Positions 52,075 through 61,598 of a DNA stretch of 64,000 bases are shown here, piece after piece. This DNA comes from CAVVFX01 sp963747535. GTDB taxonomy: Bacteria; Acidobacteriota; Terriglobia; Bryobacterales; Bryobacteraceae. The notes below the pieces were generated by a model, which was given only the letters and a program-made list of their open reading frames with translations, searched no databases and had not been told where the DNA came from. How positions within the stretch are numbered: the stretch's first letter is position 1; each line of letters begins with the position of its first letter. Both the position numbers and the translations under genes were made by a program. Location of the stretch: the NCBI GenBank assembly GCA_963747535.1, contig CAVVFX010000006.1, positions 868,001 to 932,000 of the forward strand. The letters are read 5' to 3'.

Positions 52075-52304
52075 AGACGGTTAATACATCCCCTTAACGC
52101 CCATTCATTCTGATCCTAATTTCGAGCCGGTGCAACCTTCACCTGGAGGCAACTGTATGACAACGTTCGTTATTTCACGGTGACAAACGGTTTAATCCCT
52201 GTTCAGCGCCGGACCCGGAGGGATATATTCGATACCACTTCGCGTCAGGGATGTTTGAGTCCCACTCGAAATCGACAAAACTCTTTCTAAGGAGATGGTT
52301 TGTT

Positions 52305-55300
52305 ATGCAGATATTCCGTGGCACCCCCCTCATCACCCTCCTCGCGGCGGGGATACTTTTGAGTCTTCATCCAACCGCCTCCGCGCAGGTATACAGCGGT
52401 TCGATCACCGGGCTGATAACCGACGCCACCGGCGCCGTGATTCCGAACGCTGTGGTGACGCTGACGGACGAGAATAAAGGCTTCCAATTTAAGGGGACGA
52501 GCGGAGGCGATGGGCATTACGTATTAAGGAATCTTCCGCCGGGCCTTTACAAGCTGGTAGTCGCGGCGCCCGGAATGCGTAACTCCGAACGCGCCGGCCT
52601 CGACCTTGAAGTAGGACAGAATGCTGAAGCGGATGTGAAAATGGAAGTCGGGGGGGCCACCCAGACTGTAGAGGTTACCGGCACCGGCGCGCTGTTGCAA
52701 ACCCAGGACGCCTCGACGGGGCAGACCGTCAACCAGAAGTTCATCAACGATCTTCCGCTGGTCGGACGTTCCGTGTTCAACCTCGCCCAGATATCTCCCG
52801 GCGTTTCCCAGGCGGCGGGTAGCTCGTTCGGATTGAACGCGGGCACCGTCAACTTCATCTCCAACGGAGGACGAAACTCCACCGCCGACATTGTGATGGA
52901 CGGCGCCAGTCAGACCGGCATCGAAAATAACGGCGGTATTACAACCGCTCTCTACACGCCCCCACTCGACGCCGTGCAGGAATTCACGGTGCAGCAAAAC
53001 ACTTACTCAGCCGACGTCGGGTTCGGTGGCAACACCGTCCTCAACGTGATCACTAAGTCGGGCTCCAACGCATTTCACGGCAGCCTATACGAGTTTCTCC
53101 AGAACAATGACCTCAACGGCAATAACTTTTTCAATAATCAGAACGGCGTGAAAATCTCGCCGAACAAGAACAACCAGTTCGGCGGCACGATCGGCGGACC
53201 CATCCGTAAGGACAAGACCTTCTTCTTCTTCGATTACCAGGCGACGTTCACACGCAGCACCGGTACTGCCCGCGCCGGCGTCCCCAGCGCCGCCGAACGA
53301 ACCGGCGATTTTGGCGAGTTGTGCACCCACGCCGGAGGCAGCTTCGATGCCGCCGGGAGATGTTCTGCGGCCGCCGGGCAAATATGGGACCCCATGACCG
53401 GCGTTTTCTCGAGCGCTGCAAACGGTCCTGTGCGCAGCGCCTATATCCCCTTTGACAACCTGGCTACTTACATCAGCCCGGGCAACCCGAATCTGGTCGG
53501 AACGCCGTACCAGTTGCCAATCAGGCCGGGCAACCTGATCGATCCGGTGGCGCTCAAGATGATGCAGTATTACCCGCTGCCGAATGTCGCGGTGGGCACG
53601 GCGTCCTACAATCCTCTAAACAACTGGATCGGGACCAATGGCAACATCAGTGACGATAACCGTTTTGATATCAAGGTGGATCACATGTTCAGCGACGTCA
53701 GCAGAATCAGTGTCCGCTCTTCGCTGGATAATAACTACAGTCAGGGTGTCAATTGTTTTGGCAATGTCGCCGATCCCTGCACCCAGGGGCCTATCAACGG
53801 ATACAATTCATCGACCGCGATCAGTTACAATCACTCGTTCAGCCCCACCTTCTTGATGAACTTCAGTTATGGCTACACCCGGAAGTACAGTTACACGGGC
53901 GGCGTCGCCGCCGATTTCCCCAGCTTCAACCCCGTGACGACTCTCGGCATGCCGTCGTACATTCTCACCTCCGGATTCATCGCGACGCCCAACGTCACCA
54001 TCGGCAACGGATACCAATCCGTAAGCAGCCAGGCGTTGGGTTCGCAGACCTTCTCCATCCTGAGCTACCCGCTGGATACTCATGACCTCAATTTCAGTAT
54101 GAACAAAATCCACGGCAAGAATGAGTTCAAGTGGGGTTATGAAGTCCGCCTGCACCGAGTCAGTTTCCTGCAGGTTTCTTATCCGGAGGGGCAGTTCAAC
54201 TACCTGGCGACCGGGACATCGCAGACCCCCGCCAGCGGCACGGGAGGCGATCCGCTCGCCTCTTTGCTGATCGGGTTTCCCCAGAGCGGCAGCAGCGGCT
54301 ATCAGGTAGATGTCGCGGTGACCACGCAGAATTACAGTCACGCCTGGTATTTCCAGGACAACTTGCGGCTCACCAACCGCCTTACGCTGAACCTTGGACT
54401 TCGCTACGAGTTGGTTCTTCCGCGCACCGAGACTCACAATCGCCAGAGCTATGTGAATCCCACCGTGGCTTCTCCGCTGCAGGTGGCGGGATTGCCTCCG
54501 CTCAGGGGCGGCTTAGAATTTACTAACAGTAGCAACCGGAGTCCCTATAATATTGATCCGGACAACTTTGGTCCGCGGATCGGCTTGGCCTATCACGCTG
54601 CCGGCGATTTCGTGATCCGTACCGGGTATGGCATCTTCTTCGACCCGACTAAAGCCAATGCCGCCGGTACCGGCAACGGAGGATTTCAAGGTTACAACTT
54701 CAATACACCCTTCGTCGTGACGTATAACAACGACGGCGCCACTCCAGGAGCCCGGATGTCGAATCCGCTTCCGGCCGGTCCTCAATTGCCGCCGGGAAGC
54801 TCTCTGGGGTTGATGACCAACGTGGGTCTTAGCGCCAGCGGTCCGATCAGCTACTGGAATGCCACACCCTACGTTCAAACGTGGAACTTCGGGGTGCAGA
54901 AGCAAATCAAAAACGTGATCTTCGAAGTCAACTACGTCGGCACCAAGGGCACTCACCTTTACTTCGGCGGCGCGGGCACTATCAACTACCTGCCGATTTC
55001 CGTCGAGTCGGCGAGTTCCGCCCAGATTACCGCGCTGAACACTAACGTGGCGAATCCTTTCTACGGGATCATCACTAATCCGGCGAGCACCCTGTCTTCT
55101 CCGACCGTGCAACTCAGCCAGTTGGAGAAGCCCTATCCGCAGTTCACGGGGCTCAGCGGCAACGATCCGCCATGGGCCAGTTCTACTTATCACGCGATCC
55201 AGGTGCGCGTGGAAAAGCGATACTCCAACGGCTTGCAGATCCTGGGTACTTACGTGTACTCCAAGTCGATTGACAACTCTTCGGAAACGTGTGGTTGCAC

Positions 55301-55937
55301 CACCTGGCTGGGTGGCACCACGAGTTTGCAGGATCCCAATAACCGGTCTCTGGAACGTTCCGAATCGCAATACGACATACCCCAGGTGCTGCAGTTCTCG
55401 TATGTTTACGCGCTGCCTTTCGGGAAGGGAAAACAATTCGGCAAGTCCTGGAACGGATTCGTGGACGCGATCCTCGGTGGATGGCAGACGAATGGATTGT
55501 GGCGCTTCGACGACGGCATGCCGCTGGCCGTTTCGCTCGCCAATTCGCGGCCGCTGCCGACCTACGGCACGCAGCGGCCGAACCTGGTCGGACCGCTCAC
55601 GAAAACCAGCGGATCGAATTGGTTGAATCAATTCTTCGCCAATCCGCAGAACGCAGCCATTCCGGCGGCATTCACGGTGGGCAACGCCCCGCGCACCATC
55701 TCCACCGCCCGCGCTCCGGGGACAGCCACTACGGCGATGTCGCTCTTCAAGCAGTTCCCGCTGAAATTCGTGCATGAAGGCAGTTTTCTGGAGTTCCGCG
55801 CGGAAGCCTTCAACGCGCTGAATCACCCGCAATTCTCCCCGCCGAATACCGTCGTTGGATCGTCGGCTTTCGGCCAGGTGACGTCCCAGGCGAACTCGCC
55901 GCGGACCATGCAATTAGCGGTGAAGATGTACTTCTAG
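52305..55937 (+). CDS. Oar-like TonB-dependent receptor with carboxypeptidase regulatory-like domain
   Basis: 1210 residues from ATG 52305 (AAGGAG ten bases upstream; the frame is open to 52251). Signal peptide to about residue 28, an Ig-like carboxypeptidase regulatory domain (GLITDATGAVIPNAVVTLTDENKG), a plug region (GRSVFNLAQISPGVSQAAG, NGGRNSTADIVMDGA) and a long beta-barrel with C-terminal strand TMQLAVKMYF. These proteins import large substrates across the outer membrane or act in adhesion; they are the characteristic expanded family of Acidobacteriota. Substrate unknown. Divergent from a membrane regulator. Confidence 0.93.
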   Translation: MQIFRGTPLITLLAAGILLSLHPTASAQVYSGSITGLITDATGAVIPNAVVTLTDENKGFQFKGTSGGDGHYVLRNLPPGLYKLVVAAPGMRNSERAGLDLEVGQNAEADVKMEVGGATQTVEVTGTGALLQTQDASTGQTVNQKFINDLPLVGRSVFNLAQISPGVSQAAGSSFGLNAGTVNFISNGGRNSTADIVMDGASQTGIENNGGITTALYTPPLDAVQEFTVQQNTYSADVGFGGNTVLNVITKSGSNAFHGSLYEFLQNNDLNGNNFFNNQNGVKISPNKNNQFGGTIGGPIRKDKTFFFFDYQATFTRSTGTARAGVPSAAERTGDFGELCTHAGGSFDAAGRCSAAAGQIWDPMTGVFSSAANGPVRSAYIPFDNLATYISPGNPNLVGTPYQLPIRPGNLIDPVALKMMQYYPLPNVAVGTASYNPLNNWIGTNGNISDDNRFDIKVDHMFSDVSRISVRSSLDNNYSQGVNCFGNVADPCTQGPINGYNSSTAISYNHSFSPTFLMNFSYGYTRKYSYTGGVAADFPSFNPVTTLGMPSYILTSGFIATPNVTIGNGYQSVSSQALGSQTFSILSYPLDTHDLNFSMNKIHGKNEFKWGYEVRLHRVSFLQVSYPEGQFNYLATGTSQTPASGTGGDPLASLLIGFPQSGSSGYQVDVAVTTQNYSHAWYFQDNLRLTNRLTLNLGLRYELVLPRTETHNRQSYVNPTVASPLQVAGLPPLRGGLEFTNSSNRSPYNIDPDNFGPRIGLAYHAAGDFVIRTGYGIFFDPTKANAAGTGNGGFQGYNFNTPFVVTYNNDGATPGARMSNPLPAGPQLPPGSSLGLMTNVGLSASGPISYWNATPYVQTWNFGVQKQIKNVIFEVNYVGTKGTHLYFGGAGTINYLPISVESASSAQITALNTNVANPFYGIITNPASTLSSPTVQLSQLEKPYPQFTGLSGNDPPWASSTYHAIQVRVEKRYSNGLQILGTYVYSKSIDNSSETCGCTTWLGGTTSLQDPNNRSLERSESQYDIPQVLQFSYVYALPFGKGKQFGKSWNGFVDAILGGWQTNGLWRFDDGMPLAVSLANSRPLPTYGTQRPNLVGPLTKTSGSNWLNQFFANPQNAAIPAAFTVGNAPRTISTARAPGTATTAMSLFKQFPLKFVHEGSFLEFRAEAFNALNHPQFSPPNTVVGSSAFGQVTSQANSPRTMQLAVKMYF

Positions 55938-56096
55938 GATGGAGCAGTGGAGCAGACCATCGTGGCGACGGCGTTGCTCCAAAGGAGTCTGAAACTTGCC
56001 GTTCCGGCGACCTGGGGGTCTGCCCAGAGGGCCCCCAGGACCAGGCGTCCGCCCCACACTTGTGGAAGTGTTTCTGGGAGCCGGCCTCGGCAGTAT

Positions 56097-57230
56097 CTAT
56101 AGCGCCTGCTCCACCACGGCCATCAACTCGGATTCAGTCAGCGCTATCGGATTCGCCTTCATACTGCTCGCCCGCGCTGCCTTATCGACCAGGTCCGCAA
56201 GGTGCTGTCCCGCAATTCCATAAGCGCTCAGGTGTTGGATCGCCAATTTCCTACACAACTCCGTAACCCATCGCACCCCTTCCTCCGGTGTGGCCTGGGG
56301 ATCGCCGGTCAGGATACGTCCGATCTCGCCATAGCGATCGAGCGACGGATGTTCCGGTGCGCGGTCGCGAAGTGCCTGAATATTGGCTCTCATGCCATGC
56401 GGCAACAGCGCGGCGCACACCGCTCCATGGGGCGCGTCAAACATCCCGCCGATAGGCGCGGCGAATCCGTGAACCACGCCAAGTCCCGCGTTGGCCAGCG
56501 CGAGTCCGCCCAAGAGACTGGCAAGTGACATATTCTCGCGCGCCTCGTCGTCGTGGCCGTCCGCATAGGCACGCGGCAGATACACGCTCGCGCGTTTGAT
56601 TCCGTCGCGACAGAAAGCGTCGGTCATCGGATTCGCGCGCGGCGAGACCATGGGTTCGATCAGTTGCGTCAACGCGTCGAGCCCCGTGCTGGCCGTGAGC
56701 TGCGGCGGAAGGTCGCGCGTAAGTTCCGGATCGACGATCGCGACGCCGGCCAGCATCATGGCACTTCTCAGGCTGGCCTTGACGCCGTGCTCCGGCGATC
56801 CCAGAACGGCGTTGCGTGTGACCTCGGAGCCGGTGCCGGCGGTGGTCGGAATGGCGATGAACGGCAGCGGCTTCTCTACAATGGGCCGCCCTTTGCCGAT
56901 AACCTCGAGGTAGTCGAGAGGATCTCCTGGATTGGTCGCGAGCGCCGCGATGGCTTTCCCTGCGTCGATCACGCTGCCGCCGCCGATCGCGACTACGCTA
57001 TCGCACCCGCGCGCCACGCCGGCCCCCTGCCGCACCGCATCGAGCGTCGGTTCACCGGTAACCTTGAAAGTAGACGCTTCGAAACCGGGCACAGCGGCGG
57101 AACGTACGCCATGCAGTCCCGTTACCACCAGCGGTCGGGACGCGCCGAGTTCCCTGACGATCCGGGCGAGTTGCGAATGCGTACCCGGACCGAAGACGAT
57201 TCGCGCCGCGGTGGCGAATTCGAAACGCAT
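56097..57230 (-). CDS. Iron-containing alcohol dehydrogenase / maleylacetate reductase-like
   Basis: 377 residues from ATG 57230. NAD-binding GGGSVIDAGKAIAA, PTTAGTGSEVT, and metal-binding residues D185, H254 and H268 (VHGFAAPIGGMFDAPHGA). The fourth metal position, usually His four residues after Asp, is Gln189 (DALTQLIE). Oxidises or reduces an alcohol/carbonyl substrate with NAD(P). Its start codon overlaps the upstream stop (TAATG), so it is translationally coupled to an LsrG-like monooxygenase. Confidence 0.85.
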   Translation of the reverse strand: MRFEFATAARIVFGPGTHSQLARIVRELGASRPLVVTGLHGVRSAAVPGFEASTFKVTGEPTLDAVRQGAGVARGCDSVVAIGGGSVIDAGKAIAALATNPGDPLDYLEVIGKGRPIVEKPLPFIAIPTTAGTGSEVTRNAVLGSPEHGVKASLRSAMMLAGVAIVDPELTRDLPPQLTASTGLDALTQLIEPMVSPRANPMTDAFCRDGIKRASVYLPRAYADGHDDEARENMSLASLLGGLALANAGLGVVHGFAAPIGGMFDAPHGAVCAALLPHGMRANIQALRDRAPEHPSLDRYGEIGRILTGDPQATPEEGVRWVTELCRKLAIQHLSAYGIAGQHLADLVDKAARASSMKANPIALTESELMAVVEQAL

Positions 57231-57535
57231 TACCAGCCCGGGTCCTCGGGGAAAACATTGCGGTACTGCATGCTGCTGCGCCCTTCCGACATCATCGGCG
57301 CGACGGTGTCCCGCCACGTCAGATAATGCCTGGTAGCCTTGTGTTGCGCTGGGGCCTCAGCCGTCCGGTAGACCTCGACCAGGATGAAACGGGCCGGATC
57401 GTCGGCGCTTTGAATGACATCGAAACGCGCGATACCGGGTTCCTTCACACTTTGGCTTGCGTTTTCGATCGTAGCCTGTTTGAAAGCCTCGATGAACTCC
57501 GGCTTGACGTGTACGTGAACGTGCGTGATGAGCAT
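57230..57535 (-). CDS. ABM-fold monooxygenase/isomerase, LsrG-like
   Basis: 101 residues. Antibiotic-biosynthesis-monooxygenase ferredoxin-like fold: HVHVKPEFIEAFKQATIENASQSVKEPGIARFDVIQSADDPARFILVEVYRTAEAPAQHKATRHYLTW. The EPGIARFDV and HK-T-HY blocks resemble LsrG, which acts on phospho-AI-2, more than quinol monooxygenase YgiN. Operon with the iron-dependent alcohol dehydrogenase, so both may act in one degradation path for a small hydroxy-carbonyl compound. Confidence 0.75.
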   Translation of the reverse strand: MLITHVHVHVKPEFIEAFKQATIENASQSVKEPGIARFDVIQSADDPARFILVEVYRTAEAPAQHKATRHYLTWRDTVAPMMSEGRSSMQYRNVFPEDPGW

Positions 57536-57552
57536 AAATCTGTCACACGATG

Positions 57553-57570
57553 CACAGACTGACGTCTGTG
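57553..57570. repeat. Perfect 7-bp hairpin at the end of the purC operon
   Basis: CACAGAC / GTCTGTG with a TGAC loop, ending one base before the minus-strand stop of the Fis-like gene. There is no T-tract, so it is a repeat or RNA-stabilising hairpin rather than a clear terminator. Confidence 0.45.
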
Positions 57571-57843
57571 TTACGAGATTTTGGCCGCTTTTGCCTTACT
57601 TGCGCCGGCCTTCACCATAGGCTTGCGCACTGCTCTGCGGTGCTTTCCGTCAATCTTATATTCCGTCATCTTCCGCTGCAGGGTATTGCGGTGAATGCCG
57701 AGCGTCTTGCTGGCCTCGGATTGATTCCCTTCGCTGCGCTGCAGCGCTCCCGTGATCATCCCTTTTTCCAGCAGTTCGACCGCTTCCTCCATAAAAAAAC
57801 CACTGTCCAGAAGCTGTGTAGCCAGCTCATCTATCGTTATCAT
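57571..57843 (-). CDS. Small Fis-type helix-turn-helix protein with basic tail
   Basis: 90 residues. The C-terminal-like Fis HTH (GNQSEASKTLGIHRNTLQRKM) sits at about 38-60, preceded by a dimerising helix, as in stand-alone Fis and the tails of sigma-54 activators. The last 25 residues are Lys/Ala/Arg-rich (RRAVRKPMVKAGASKAKAAK), like a histone tail, and would bind DNA non-specifically. Three bases follow the cvpA stop, so it is the last gene of the purC-cvpA operon. Confidence 0.8.
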   Translation of the reverse strand: MITIDELATQLLDSGFFMEEAVELLEKGMITGALQRSEGNQSEASKTLGIHRNTLQRKMTEYKIDGKHRRAVRKPMVKAGASKAKAAKIS

Positions 57844-57846
57844 GCT

Positions 57847-58416
57847 TTAAAGATCCTGATGTTTTGGGAGCTCGATCTTCTGCTGCTCCCAGAAAGACTT
57901 AAGTTGTGCGTAATGGCTATGAAAGCTATCTTTCAATTCTCTGGGCGCGATTGCAATGATAAAGTTCGCCCCCGCGACGATGTGAGGTGCGATTCGTGAC
58001 TCTGCCACCGCCGCAGGAACCGAATCGTTGGCGACCGCCGGGGCAAACGCGACCATAGCCGTGATGACCGCCATCGCCACCAGCATTCCTCGAACCAGTC
58101 CGAACACTGCGCCGAGAAGGCGGTCAAACCACGATAAACCAACCGTCTTCACGAATCGGTGGATGATCGCGCTAACCAGGATTCCGAGAATGACGCAGCC
58201 CGCGAACACCAGCATGAAGCCGATAAAATTGGCCACCTGCGGCGCACTCACGTAGGGCAACAGGAACGAGCCCGCCAGTCCGTAAAACCAGATGCCGCCA
58301 ATCAGGCCGATCACGGCCGCTACGATGCCGATCACTTCGCGTGAAAAACCCTTGCGTGCAGCCGACACCGTGGACAACAGCAGAATCAGCACCAGTACAA
58401 TGTCGAGCCAGTTCAT
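57847..58416 (-). CDS. CvpA-family membrane protein
   Basis: 189 residues with four membrane helices and the CvpA start (NWLDIVLVLILLLSTVSAARKGFSREVIGIVAAVIGLIGGIWFYG). CvpA proteins affect colicin V production, envelope stress and purine-operon-linked processes; exact activity unknown. Start overlaps the purC stop by four bases (ATGA). Between purC and the Fis-like gene in one operon. Confidence 0.85.
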   Translation of the reverse strand: MNWLDIVLVLILLLSTVSAARKGFSREVIGIVAAVIGLIGGIWFYGLAGSFLLPYVSAPQVANFIGFMLVFAGCVILGILVSAIIHRFVKTVGLSWFDRLLGAVFGLVRGMLVAMAVITAMVAFAPAVANDSVPAAVAESRIAPHIVAGANFIIAIAPRELKDSFHSHYAQLKSFWEQQKIELPKHQDL

Positions 58417-59306
58417 AGGCTCCGTCCGGTTAATGTTTCATAGGCTTCCCGATACTTCTCGCTGGTTCTGCGGATGACCTCCTCAGGCAGTGGAGGAGCC
58501 GGCGGCTGCTTATTCCAGTCGAGGGTTTCAAGGTAATCGCGCACGAACTGTTTATCGTAAGACTTTTGTGCCCCGCCCGGTGCATATTTGTCGCGCGGCC
58601 AGAGGCGGGAGGAATCGGGCGTGAGCACTTCATCACCCAGCACGAGTTCCTCGCCGATCATCCCGAATTCAAATTTAGTATCCGCCAGGATAATGTCCCG
58701 AGTCGCGGCATAATCGGCAGCTCTGCGATAGATCGCCAGGGTCAGGTCGCGGAGCCGCGCGGCTGTCTCCTGGCCTACAATTGCAGCCGCGGCATCGAGA
58801 GAGACATTCTCGTCGTGGCCCGACTGCGCTTTGGTGGCGGGCGTGAAAATCGCCTCCGGCAACCGGTCGCTTTCACGCAGTCCGGCCGGCAACGGAATTC
58901 GACAGATGGTCCCGTGCTCGCGATACTCCTTCCATCCGGAACCCGAGAGGTAACCCCGTGCGACGCACTCGATAGGGAACATTTTCGCGCGCCTCACCAG
59001 CATCGATCGTCCGGTGAGCTGGTCGCGGAATTTCTGTATCTCAGCCGGATATTCATCGACCTCGGCTGTCAGGAAATGGGTGGGGACAAGGTCGCGCAAC
59101 ATCTCGAACCAGAAGATCGACATCTGGGTGAGCACGCGCCCCTTTCCAGGGATGCCGTTGGGCAGGATGCAATCGAATGCGGAAATCCTGTCGGTGGCCA
59201 CAATCAGGAGCCGCTCGCCGAGATCGTAAACATCGCGGACTTTTCCGGAGGCGAAACGGCGCACGCCTTCCAGGCAGCTTTCCAGGAGAACTTTTTCTGA
59301 ACTCAA
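58413..59306 (-). CDS. purC: SAICAR synthetase (phosphoribosylaminoimidazole-succinocarboxamide synthase)
   Basis: 297 residues, the longer form of PurC. GKVRDVYDLGERLLIVATDRISAFDCILPNGIPGKGRVLTQMSIFWF, RGYLSGSGWKEYREHGTICRIPLPAGLRESDRLPEAIFTPATKAQ and ILADTKFEFG are diagnostic. Joins aspartate to CAIR with ATP in purine synthesis. First gene of purC-cvpA-fis-like on the minus strand. Confidence 0.96.
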   Translation of the reverse strand: MSSEKVLLESCLEGVRRFASGKVRDVYDLGERLLIVATDRISAFDCILPNGIPGKGRVLTQMSIFWFEMLRDLVPTHFLTAEVDEYPAEIQKFRDQLTGRSMLVRRAKMFPIECVARGYLSGSGWKEYREHGTICRIPLPAGLRESDRLPEAIFTPATKAQSGHDENVSLDAAAAIVGQETAARLRDLTLAIYRRAADYAATRDIILADTKFEFGMIGEELVLGDEVLTPDSSRLWPRDKYAPGGAQKSYDKQFVRDYLETLDWNKQPPAPPLPEEVIRRTSEKYREAYETLTGRSL

Positions 59307-59446
59307 GATCGATTCCAGCTTTGATTCCGGCTCTGATTCCAGCCTTGGGGGGGAGGCTCCTAAAGATGGTACCAGGAAATGCCGGGCCCTCTGGCGCTAT
59401 ACTGTGACTAGCGAAACCAAGAAGGCTGGTTCGCGTCCAAACATCT

Positions 59447-60667
59447 ATGAGCAGCCGTCTCAAAATTCTAGTTGTCACTTCTTCCACCTGCCTCGTCATT
59501 CTGTTCCTCTTCGGTTCGATGATGAGCAAGGGTGCTCCTGCACCCGCGGCGGAAGAATCCACCACACCCGGGGTCTACCGCCATATCGCGGTATTCACCG
59601 AAGTTCTCACGCGCATTAAGAGTGAGTACGTCGAAGAGCCCGACATGAAAAATGTCACCCTGGGCGCTATGAACGGCCTGCTCGAATCCATCGATCCCTA
59701 CGCCAGCTATCTGAATGCCGAGCAATACAAAGAGTATCTGAAGAACTACGATTCGTATCGTGGCGATCTCGGCTTGGTACTCGCCAAGAAGTTTGGCTAC
59801 ATCACGGTGGTGGCAGCCGTCCCGGGTTCTCCCGCCGCCAAGGCCGGATTGACCACTGGCGACATGATCGAGACCATCAAGGGCGTGGCCACCCGCGACA
59901 TGCCGCTGGCATATGCGAGCCTGCTGCTGCGGGGCCAGCCCGGTTCGACTGTGGACATTTCGGTTTTGCAGCGGCGTCCCGATCCCCACAAGCTGACGCT
60001 GGAGCGCTCGGTGATCCAGTATCCCGCGGCCGAAGCAAAGATGCTGCAGGATGGTATCGGCTACGTCCGCCCGGAGACGCTCGCCAGCGGCAAGGTGAAG
60101 GAGATATCGAGCGACGTCGCCGATCTGCAAAAGAAGGGCGCTAAGAAGCTGGTTCTGGATCTGCGCAACTGTGCGGTTGGCTCGCCCGAGGACGGTGTGG
60201 GGCTGGCTAATCTCTTCATGAAGAGCGGCGAAATCACTTACCTCCAGGGTCAGAAGTTCCCGCGCCAGGAGTTCGATGCGAAGCCCAATGAGACGGTGAC
60301 GCAGATCCCGATGGTGGTGATCACCAATCGCGGTACGGCATCGGCTTGTGAAATTGCAGCTGCGGCCCTGCAGGACAGCAGCCGCGCTGACGTCGTGGGC
60401 GAACGAACCTTCGGGGATGCCTCGATTCGCCGCGCCGTGACCATGGATGACGGCAGCGCCATCATTCTTTCGGTGGCCAAATACTACTCGCCTTCGGGCA
60501 AGTCGATTCAGGATGACGGAGTCACGCCGAAGACGCTGGTGGCCGAGCCGGACGTGACGGCCGACATCGACGACGAAAGCGATCTGCCTGTCCCTCCGGA
60601 GACGCCCAAAAAGTCGGGGGAGGACGTGCTTTTAAAGAAAGCCGTCGAAGTGATCTCCGCGAAATAG
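59447..60667 (+). CDS. S41-family C-terminal processing peptidase homologue lacking the catalytic Lys
   Basis: 406 residues. N-terminal membrane anchor or signal (KILVVTSSTCLVILFLFGSM), helical domain, a PDZ domain at about 100-180 (GDLGLVLAKKFGYITVVAAVPGSPAAKAGLTTGDMI) and the S41 core. The nucleophile Ser299 is present (NRGTASACEI), but where CtpA/Tsp have the catalytic Lys (GEPTFGKG) this protein has Asp324 (GERTFGDASIRR). So the Ser-Lys dyad is broken and it may be a pseudo-protease, unless another base is used. Single gene, divergent from purC. Confidence 0.85.
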   Translation: MSSRLKILVVTSSTCLVILFLFGSMMSKGAPAPAAEESTTPGVYRHIAVFTEVLTRIKSEYVEEPDMKNVTLGAMNGLLESIDPYASYLNAEQYKEYLKNYDSYRGDLGLVLAKKFGYITVVAAVPGSPAAKAGLTTGDMIETIKGVATRDMPLAYASLLLRGQPGSTVDISVLQRRPDPHKLTLERSVIQYPAAEAKMLQDGIGYVRPETLASGKVKEISSDVADLQKKGAKKLVLDLRNCAVGSPEDGVGLANLFMKSGEITYLQGQKFPRQEFDAKPNETVTQIPMVVITNRGTASACEIAAAALQDSSRADVVGERTFGDASIRRAVTMDDGSAIILSVAKYYSPSGKSIQDDGVTPKTLVAEPDVTADIDDESDLPVPPETPKKSGEDVLLKKAVEVISAK

Positions 60668-60755
60668 CTTGAACGGATATGCGGCGATAGCCGCGTTCTC
60701 TTGCGGCGCAAGGAATGCGGCTGCTACGCATCGTCCGTGGCGACGCGTAGAGCGC

Positions 60756-61598
60756 TTAGTTCAACGCCGCCAGCCACTTCCCTATAGCCTCCAACTGGCC
60801 CTCGATCTCTTCCCTATCGTCCGCCTCCGGATTCAGCGTGAGATAGGTTTCAAGATCCTTCTTCCCCGCGAGCAGATGACGCATCTGGAGCCGCACCAGC
60901 CCCCGCTGTTTGTACTCTTCGGCCGAGTCCGGATTGGCTTCGATCAGCAGGTTCAAAATATCCTGGGCCTTCTCGAACGAACGCTGCGAAAAGTAAATAG
61001 CGCGCAGATTATTGATCATCCGCATCACGATCTGGTACTTGCCCGCCGGGGCCAGCAGCCGGGGATTCTCGTCCTCCACCATGGCCAACCGGTAGCAGTC
61101 GTCGGGAGACAGGATCGCGCCACCGTGAAATGGGTCGATGTAAGTGGAGTAGTCGCCGTCGTTGTACTGAATGACGAAATGCCGGGGTAGTCCGATGCCT
61201 GAGACCTGCTTGGCGAGCCGGCGGGCGATCTCCATGTAGATCACCGAAAGAGTAATCGGAATGCCCAGATGTCCACTCAGCACTTCGTTCAGGCAACTGT
61301 TGCGCGGATTGTAATAGTCGTCGGAATTGCCGCGCAGGCCGATTTCCTCAAAGAGATATTGGTTGGCCACACGAACGAATTCCCGCCCGTCGGAAAGATC
61401 GCTGCATCGGTGTGCGATGTCGTTGGCGAAGCGGTCGAGCGCGCGGAGAGAAGGCCGGAAGTCGAGGTCGGGAAATTCGATCGTAGCCAGAGTCAGGGCG
61501 GCCCGATCCAATTCCATGTCATTGTCGCGTCCTGCCAGAAGGCCCTTGAGATCGCCCACCATTTTCTTAAGCCTTAACTCGTACAATAGCATCTTCAT
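60756..61598 (-). CDS. SirB1-type transglutaminase-like protein with TPR end
   Basis: 280 residues from ATG 61598. N-terminal transglutaminase-like region typical of SirB1/YchA (FANDIAHRCSDLSDGREFVRVANQYLFEEIGLRGNSDDYYNPRNSCLNEVLSGHLGIPITLSVIYMEIARRL) with Cys in NSCLNEVL and His in LPRHFVIQ; C-terminal TPR pair (AQDILNLLIEANPDSAEEYKQRGLVRLQMR). Biochemical role not established; often called a regulator. Single gene. Confidence 0.82.
   Translation of the reverse strand: MKMLLYELRLKKMVGDLKGLLAGRDNDMELDRAALTLATIEFPDLDFRPSLRALDRFANDIAHRCSDLSDGREFVRVANQYLFEEIGLRGNSDDYYNPRNSCLNEVLSGHLGIPITLSVIYMEIARRLAKQVSGIGLPRHFVIQYNDGDYSTYIDPFHGGAILSPDDCYRLAMVEDENPRLLAPAGKYQIVMRMINNLRAIYFSQRSFEKAQDILNLLIEANPDSAEEYKQRGLVRLQMRHLLAGKKDLETYLTLNPEADDREEIEGQLEAIGKWLAALN

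Noticed and set aside
55938..56096. Partial GCAGACCATCGT sequence after the TonB receptor as a family A repeat copy
   Set aside because: Only a fragment of one arm matches; the loop and second arm are absent.
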